Assembly (NCBI GenBank): GCA_937897315.1
Contig: CALCNS010000033.1
Span: forward strand, 1 to 9,831
Length of the DNA: 9,831 nt
Direction: 5' to 3'
From: an uncultured Bacillota bacterium
GTDB taxonomy: Bacteria; Bacillota; JAAYKD01
Under the pieces are notes generated by a model. The model saw nothing but the letters and a program-made list of their open reading frames with translations, was not told where the DNA came from and searched no databases. The position numbers were made by a program, and so were the translations under genes. Shown piece by piece: positions 6,102 to 9,831 of this stretch (its first letter is position 1; each line of letters starts with the position of its first letter).

Positions 6102-6688
6102 TGTAATCCCTCCCTACCCGCTCTGCCATGTAAGATACACTCCATATAAACGCTGTAATCATTTAGGTTTGCGGAATATCCGGTATAAGATACACTTTGG
6201 AACAAGCCGCTAGCTGTCACACGACGAACGAAATCTGGAATGTTACTGACTTGTTTCGAAACTACCGTCATATCGAGGACCCCTTCATGAGAACGAAATC
6301 CGCCAATGGTAATAGTGATATTGCCGTCTGCCAGAGCAAAAACCTGTTGAATGAGTTCCCAGTTCGCCCGAGGATAAGAATCGATGGCAACAAACGCTGC
6401 ACCAAGATTCTCGGCGCGGGTGTTCGTTTCTTGAAGCTTCATTCTTAAGTTGAGGATTTCACTTTCCGGATCTAAGGTGGCAAGCTTATCCAAATAGACT
6501 TGCTCCAACTCGTTTATTCTGGCTTCTAGAGAATAATTTTCTGCAAATATCCAGTAGCTGAAAACACCAATCGATAAAACCAATACGACCATGGCTATGG
6601 TATAAATGGGTTTGAAGCCCCATTTTTGAGCTGTTTTTTGTAAGTATCGGTTGTAAAAATTGAAGTCCTTCTTTTGAAACAGGAACAT
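6098..6688 (-). CDS. pilN: Type IV pilus alignment protein PilN-like
   Basis: A 196-residue bitopic membrane protein: cytoplasmic residues 1-27, membrane segment about 28-48, coiled-coil about 52-95, then a ferredoxin-like region. In characterised systems the N-terminal peptide (INLLP type) docks into a groove of PilM and the periplasmic part pairs with PilO. Here the N-terminus reads KKDFNFYNRYLQK, which keeps Asn10 but not the LLP part, so the PilM contact is probably altered. ATG at 6688 has AGGAGG 7 bases upstream, overlapping the pilM stop; the gap is 4 bases. Named by order and topology more than by identity. Confidence 0.8.
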   Translation of the reverse strand: MFLFQKKDFNFYNRYLQKTAQKWGFKPIYTIAMVVLVLSIGVFSYWIFAENYSLEARINELEQVYLDKLATLDPESEILNLRMKLQETNTRAENLGAAFVAIDSYPRANWELIQQVFALADGNITITIGGFRSHEGVLDMTVVSKQVSNIPDFVRRVTASGLFQSVSYTGYSANLNDYSVYMECILHGRAGREGLQ

Positions 6689-6692
6689 GGCT

Positions 6693-7589
6693 TCACCTCC
6701 TCATTAAATCTCCAACCAGGAAAACGATATCACTGAGGTGTTTGCCGTTTGTCTCACCGTTTAACTCAATGCTTGGATCGTCGGGTAATAATTGTGCATT
6801 CAAACCTAGGTTTTGGATATTCGGTTTACAATAATTCACAACACTGGAGTCACAACCGCAAAAATACGCATCCGTAATGGAAAAGCCATTGCTATCTACC
6901 GCTTGGAATTGCTGTATCGATGACACAGCTCTTTGAATCGCCATCACGAAATCCACAGTGTTTTTTTCGGCTAAAAGTCGTGCCCGACTGGAGTATTTGT
7001 ATAAACCATTTTCCAATAAGACAGTCAACAAGTTGTCGCCATTGAAAATAAGTAGAATACAGGTACGAGCCTCAAATAAAGGCAGGAAATTAATCATTCT
7101 CCAAATGCCACCTAATGCCGTATCGATACTGCGAATCTGAATGATTGCATCTTGAAAGAGCTCCACATAACTATGGATAAAGCTGCTTTCCACCCCACAA
7201 CACAGAACATCCATCATTTTGGGGTTGGTCGGATTATCCCGAAGTACCATATAATCAAAAATAGGATCGCTGTATCGTTCGTTCCCTATAAACTCGTTTC
7301 TCACCAGTTCTTGAATGGCCGATTCCCGTAACTTGGGAAATGTGGCATTCTTAATTTGAAACTGGGTGCTATCGATAACGATTTGAAGTCCTTTTCGCGA
7401 AAGTTTATGCTCTGCCCAAATTTTTCTAATACTTTCGGCAAGATTCGTTTCATCTATGATGACTCCGTTAATCAAGAAGCCCTCCGGTAAATCGTGCTCA
7501 ATCACCTTATTGATTTTTACTTTTGAGCGACGGAACGTCCCTTCCACAATTTGCATCCGCCGATTGGACATAAACAGAACGGTACTCAC
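6693..7589 (-). CDS. pilM: PilM-like actin-fold pilus assembly protein (degenerate)
   Basis: A 298-residue cytoplasmic protein, shorter than typical PilM (about 350). Position between pilC and pilN, size and secondary-structure pattern fit PilM, the FtsA-like protein that holds the PilN tail. Residue features differ: the usual N-terminal phosphate loop GLDIGSxSIK is replaced by VLFMSNRRMQIVEG (4-17); the second loop (usual VDIGxxxT) appears as LLIFNGDNLLTVL (179-191); the adenosine motif GGG is only FCGCDSS (243-249). ATP binding is therefore doubtful. It has several Cys (130, 131, 177, 244, 246, 254). Start is GTG at 7589, with a modest AAGGTGA ribosome site; no ATG is better placed. It begins 24 bases after pilC. 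A more distant assembly protein cannot be excluded. Confidence 0.7.
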   Translation of the reverse strand: MSTVLFMSNRRMQIVEGTFRRSKVKINKVIEHDLPEGFLINGVIIDETNLAESIRKIWAEHKLSRKGLQIVIDSTQFQIKNATFPKLRESAIQELVRNEFIGNERYSDPIFDYMVLRDNPTNPKMMDVLCCGVESSFIHSYVELFQDAIIQIRSIDTALGGIWRMINFLPLFEARTCILLIFNGDNLLTVLLENGLYKYSSRARLLAEKNTVDFVMAIQRAVSSIQQFQAVDSNGFSITDAYFCGCDSSVVNYCKPNIQNLGLNAQLLPDDPSIELNGETNGKHLSDIVFLVGDLMRR

Positions 7590-7613
7590 ACGCTCACCTT
7601 CTTTCTCCTACGA

Positions 7614-8804
7614 TTATTGGATGACATTATACATACTAAAGATTGGCATCATGACGGCTAACATGACAAAGCCAATGACTATGGCCATGATGACCAATAA
7701 TATGGGTTCTAACATGGTTGCCAACTTCGATAAAGAGGTATCGCTTTCATGGTCTAAGCTTTCGGAAATCACAATGAGCATATGCTCCAAATTCCCCGTT
7801 TCTTCCCCTACAAAAATGGTAGAGGTCAGTTTGTTCACAAAACCATCGATTTGTCCCACTGCAGTTGCGAGACTACCGCCTCGGCTGACGGATGTAATCG
7901 CGTCGTCGAATTGGGCTGCGATGTAGCGATTTCCAACTGTTGTCTTCCCCACTTGCATACAAAGCAAGACGGGCATACCACTGGAATATAGCGAACTGAA
8001 CGTGCGCGCAAATCTTGCGGTATAGATGGTTCTTAAGATGCGTTTTATGGGTTTAAAATTGACTTTGAATCGGTCCACTTCTAAAGCAACTTTTGGCGTT
8101 TGCAGGAAGATTTGTAGAACATAGACTACTAACACAGCAAAAATAAAGGCGATATACCAATACTGGCTCATAAAGTTGCTGGCTCCCAGAACGATGCGAG
8201 TGGGTATGGGTAAGTCTCCACCGGTATCGAACAAAGAACCAAATTGTGGGATAACAAACGTGATAATGACCGTTACCGCTACCACCGTCAGCACGCTTAA
8301 GATCATTGGGTAGGTCATGGCACTGCTGATTTTTTGGTTCAAACGATAATCTTTTTCAAAGTAGTCCCCCATGCGACCCAGGGTTTTATCTAGGTTTCCA
8401 CTAGACTCAGCCGCTGCCACCATTTGGATTAAGAGGGCAGGGAAAGCCGGAGCTTGGTAGCCCATGGCAACCGATAAGGCTACCCCTTGCCGAATTTGCA
8501 TTTGCAAGTCCTCATATAAAACTCTGGTGGACTCCGGCAACCCATCTTCTAAGGATATTATGTTTAATGCACGTACTAAAGATATCCCGGCTTGCAGCAG
8601 GGTTCCCAATTGCGTGCAAAAAGAAACCACCGCCGGAAGTTTGAGGCGCTTATAATCGCTTCGCTGTTGAACCGGTACGATGGCTGTGGCAAATATCCCT
8701 TTTTCTTGCAACTTCAAATAAAGTTGATGGTCATCGATGGCATCTTCTTTACCTCTTACCATTTTGCCAGCTGCATTGTATCCTTTATATTGAAATTTCG
8801 GCAT
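7614..8804 (-). CDS. pilC: Type IV pilus inner-membrane platform protein PilC
   Basis: A 396-residue polytopic protein of the GspF/PilC family, close to the usual 400. It forms the membrane base on which PilB and PilT act. The N-terminal region FQYKGYNAAGKMVRGKEDA (4-22) is characteristic. Two homologous GspF domains cover about 58-180 and 260-385, each with a soluble helical bundle followed by membrane helices; membrane segments lie near 160-187, 215-235 and 365-390. Recognisable family strings are FCTQLGTLLQAGISLVRAL (62-80), AESSGNLDKTLGRM and, in the second half, VGEETGNLEHML. AGGAG lies 7 bases before the ATG. It is separated from the pilin by 169 bases that include a terminator, so it may be expressed at a fraction of the pilin level. 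Confidence 0.93.
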   Translation of the reverse strand: MPKFQYKGYNAAGKMVRGKEDAIDDHQLYLKLQEKGIFATAIVPVQQRSDYKRLKLPAVVSFCTQLGTLLQAGISLVRALNIISLEDGLPESTRVLYEDLQMQIRQGVALSVAMGYQAPAFPALLIQMVAAAESSGNLDKTLGRMGDYFEKDYRLNQKISSAMTYPMILSVLTVVAVTVIITFVIPQFGSLFDTGGDLPIPTRIVLGASNFMSQYWYIAFIFAVLVVYVLQIFLQTPKVALEVDRFKVNFKPIKRILRTIYTARFARTFSSLYSSGMPVLLCMQVGKTTVGNRYIAAQFDDAITSVSRGGSLATAVGQIDGFVNKLTSTIFVGEETGNLEHMLIVISESLDHESDTSLSKLATMLEPILLVIMAIVIGFVMLAVMMPIFSMYNVIQ

Positions 8805-8842
8805 GGTTGTTCTCCTGAGTACATATTATTAGGTGCTCTTGC

Positions 8843-8895
8843 AAAAAAATCCTTCCGGGAACTCCTGATCTAAGACCAGGAGCCCCTTCAGGAAG
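8843..8895 (-). terminator. Intrinsic terminator/attenuator between pilin and pilC
   Basis: On the minus strand a 9-bp inner stem (CTCCTGGTC/GATCAGGAG, one G-U pair, TTA loop, 8882-8862) is extended by an interrupted outer stem (GGG/CCC and CTTCC/GGAAG) and followed within two bases by seven T (8849-8843). It lies 80 bases past the pilin stop and 40 before the pilC start. No promoter is evident after it, so partial read-through would set a high pilin to machinery ratio. Confidence 0.85.
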
Positions 8896-8973
8896 AGATT
8901 GCTATTTACTAAATCTCTAGGCTAGACTCCAAATGAAATAGCTAAGCTTATGCAGTAAACAGTATGAAGTGAT

Positions 8974-9420
8974 TTAGGCTATTGTTACTAGATTAGATGT
9001 CAAGGGAGTTCCGGTATTCGATGTAGTCCACGAACCACTAGCATAAGTTGCATAATATGTCCCATTGTATATAGTAGCCGATGTTACGACTCCGCTAGTT
9101 GAAAATGTTACTGAAAAGAATGTTGTTGCTTTGAGATCAGCTAAAGCATCTACTGATGTGAGTAACGATGCGGCTTCGCTGGGAACAGTAGTGGAAACAC
9201 TAGCTACTAAATTAGAACCCTTCAAGGTATATTTTTCTTGTCCAGCAGTTTGTGCAGCTAATAAAAATACACGAGCTTCACCAAGTATCTCACTTTGTCT
9301 AGCTCTATCAATGAATCCATTGTAAGCGGGGATCGCGAAAGCGGCCATAATGGCAATAATCACTAAAACAACAATAATTTCTACGAGGGTAAAACCTTTT
9401 TTGTTCATTTTTTTCTTCAT
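8974..9420 (-). CDS. pilA: Type IV prepilin (major pilin candidate)
   Basis: A 148-residue prepilin. The leader MKKKMNKKG is basic and ends in Gly9, followed by FTLVEIIVVLVIIAIMAAFAIPAY: Phe at mature position +1, Glu at +5 and a continuous hydrophobic helix, the full class III/type IVa prepilin signature cut and N-methylated by PilD. No prepilin peptidase gene is in the window. The C-terminal part is rich in Ser, Thr, Tyr and Ala with no Cys, so the disulfide-bonded loop of many proteobacterial pilins is lacking. Start ATG has AAGGAAG 6 bases upstream; a second Met at residue 5 would give a shorter leader. Being the first complete gene before pilC, and followed by a strong terminator, it is likely the abundant subunit. 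Confidence 0.92.
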   Translation of the reverse strand: MKKKMNKKGFTLVEIIVVLVIIAIMAAFAIPAYNGFIDRARQSEILGEARVFLLAAQTAGQEKYTLKGSNLVASVSTTVPSEAASLLTSVDALADLKATTFFSVTFSTSGVVTSATIYNGTYYATYASGSWTTSNTGTPLTSNLVTIA

Positions 9421-9495
9421 GATGTACTTCCTTCCAAACTATAAGAATTTTTTTAAAATATTGTATAAAGACGGTTTCCTATTCACTCTGCAATA

Positions 9496-9783
9496 CTAGC
9501 CAATTCCCGGCAAATATTGCATTTGAATCACCCCCTTCGTCTTGGTAATCATCCGATTATCCATCCAAACTTCCACAGTGACTTCCATATATTGCACCTT
9601 ATCCACACCGCCATCATTTATGATGCCGGGTAGGAAGGATAGTTTGATATGATTATTCTTGTAGAAGTCGCTCCCTACGATTTGCTCCACACCCTTGGTT
9701 GTAGCGTAGGTGGCTTCTACCGATAAATCGGGTGGTGTTGTATGATAATAGGAAAGCCAAAGCTGACCCTCAACGGTTTCAAC
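9496..9783 (-). CDS. C-terminal fragment of an unrecognised, probably T4P-associated protein
   Basis: The reading frame is open from the genomic end at 9783 to a TAG stop at 9496, giving 95 residues of the C-terminus; the gene's start lies outside. The fragment is beta-rich (QLWLSYYHTT, IKLSFLPGII, VQYMEVTVEVW, VIQMQYLPG) and has no membrane segment. This would suit the globular end of a minor pilin or another pilus accessory protein, and its place 75 bases upstream of the pilin gene supports that, but I recognise no family. The GTG at 9690 is internal, not a start: the frame continues upstream without a stop. Translation past 9783 would read into adapter sequence. Confidence 0.6.
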   Translation of the reverse strand, partial: VETVEGQLWLSYYHTTPPDLSVEATYATTKGVEQIVGSDFYKNNHIKLSFLPGIINDGGVDKVQYMEVTVEVWMDNRMITKTKGVIQMQYLPGIG

Positions 9784-9831
9784 AGATCGGAAGAGCGTCG
9801 TGTAGGGAAAGAGTGTAGATCTCGGTGGTCG
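9784..9831. other. Illumina TruSeq adapter contamination at the contig end
   Basis: From AGATCGGAAGAGC (9784-9796) to the last base, all 48 bases match, as I know it, the reverse complement of the Illumina TruSeq universal adapter, including GTCGTGTAGGGAAAGAGTGT and AGATCTCGGTGGTCG. It is synthetic read-through sequence, not part of the organism. Confidence 0.97.

Noticed and set aside
3789..8804. Type II secretion system in place of type IV pili.
   Set aside because: A dedicated PilT, pilM-N-O order and a class III prepilin with typical leader favour type IV pili; no secretin or GspD-like gene is present.
8894..8918. Stem AGAGATT/AATCTCT just upstream of the pilin terminator, considered as an antiterminator.
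   Set aside because: It overlaps the terminator outer stem by only two bases, so it would hardly compete.
9437..9495. Promoter for the pilin gene (TTGCAG followed by TATACA).
   Set aside because: The spacer is 20 bases and the -35 match is poor; I found no convincing alternative. The pilin may be transcribed from outside the window.
9421..9495. Second c-di-GMP riboswitch in front of the pilin, as known for class II upstream of some clostridial pilins.
   Set aside because: The gap is only 75 bases and shows none of the conserved class I or II core sequences.
1..9783. CRISPR arrays, tRNA or rRNA genes, insertion sequences.
   Set aside because: I saw no regular repeats, no clover-leaf candidates and no transposase-like protein on either strand.

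Overview
The window looks like Bacillota (Firmicutes) DNA, probably from a Clostridia-like lineage. The signs are strong AGGAGG-type ribosome binding sites, moderate-to-low G+C by eye, a SipW-type (ER-like) signal peptidase beside a TasA/camelysin-like protein, and a Gram-positive style type IV pilus (T4P) operon. I cannot name the species. All genes I can support lie on the minus strand, so the locus reads from right to left. The last 48 bases (9784-9831) are not genomic: they match the reverse complement of the Illumina TruSeq universal adapter, so real sequence ends at about 9783.

Layout in the direction of transcription: (1) 9783-9496, C-terminal fragment of an unrecognised protein, probably T4P-associated; (2) 9420-8974, a type IV prepilin; (3) 8895-8843, an intrinsic terminator/attenuator; (4) 8804-2718, the tightly packed assembly genes pilC, pilM, pilN, pilO, pilB and pilT; (5) 2713-2003, an AraC-family regulator fused to the end of this operon and lacking a normal ATG start; (6) 2002-1674, a regulatory intergenic region holding a consensus promoter with an inverted repeat over its -35 box, a c-di-GMP-I (GEMM-I) riboswitch and an intrinsic terminator; (7) 1673-1035, sipW-like signal peptidase; (8) 1034-959, a short gap with a palindrome and a possible second promoter; (9) 958-83, a secreted TasA/camelysin-like protein. 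Bases 1-82 hold only a weak hairpin and no gene I can defend.

How it may work together: PilB and PilT are the extension and retraction motors, PilC the inner-membrane platform, PilM/N/O the alignment complex and the prepilin the fibre subunit. SipW would cleave the TasA-like protein, which would form surface or matrix fibres. The unifying signal appears to be cyclic di-GMP. The sipW-tasA leader carries a c-di-GMP-I aptamer whose 3' half is the same RNA as the 5' arm of the terminator, which predicts that ligand turns expression ON. PilB also begins with an MshEN-type domain, a known c-di-GMP-binding fold. The locus thus seems to couple pilus extension (protein level) and matrix fibre production (RNA level) to one second messenger. 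The riboswitch call is from direct motif and pairing inspection; the joint control is inference.
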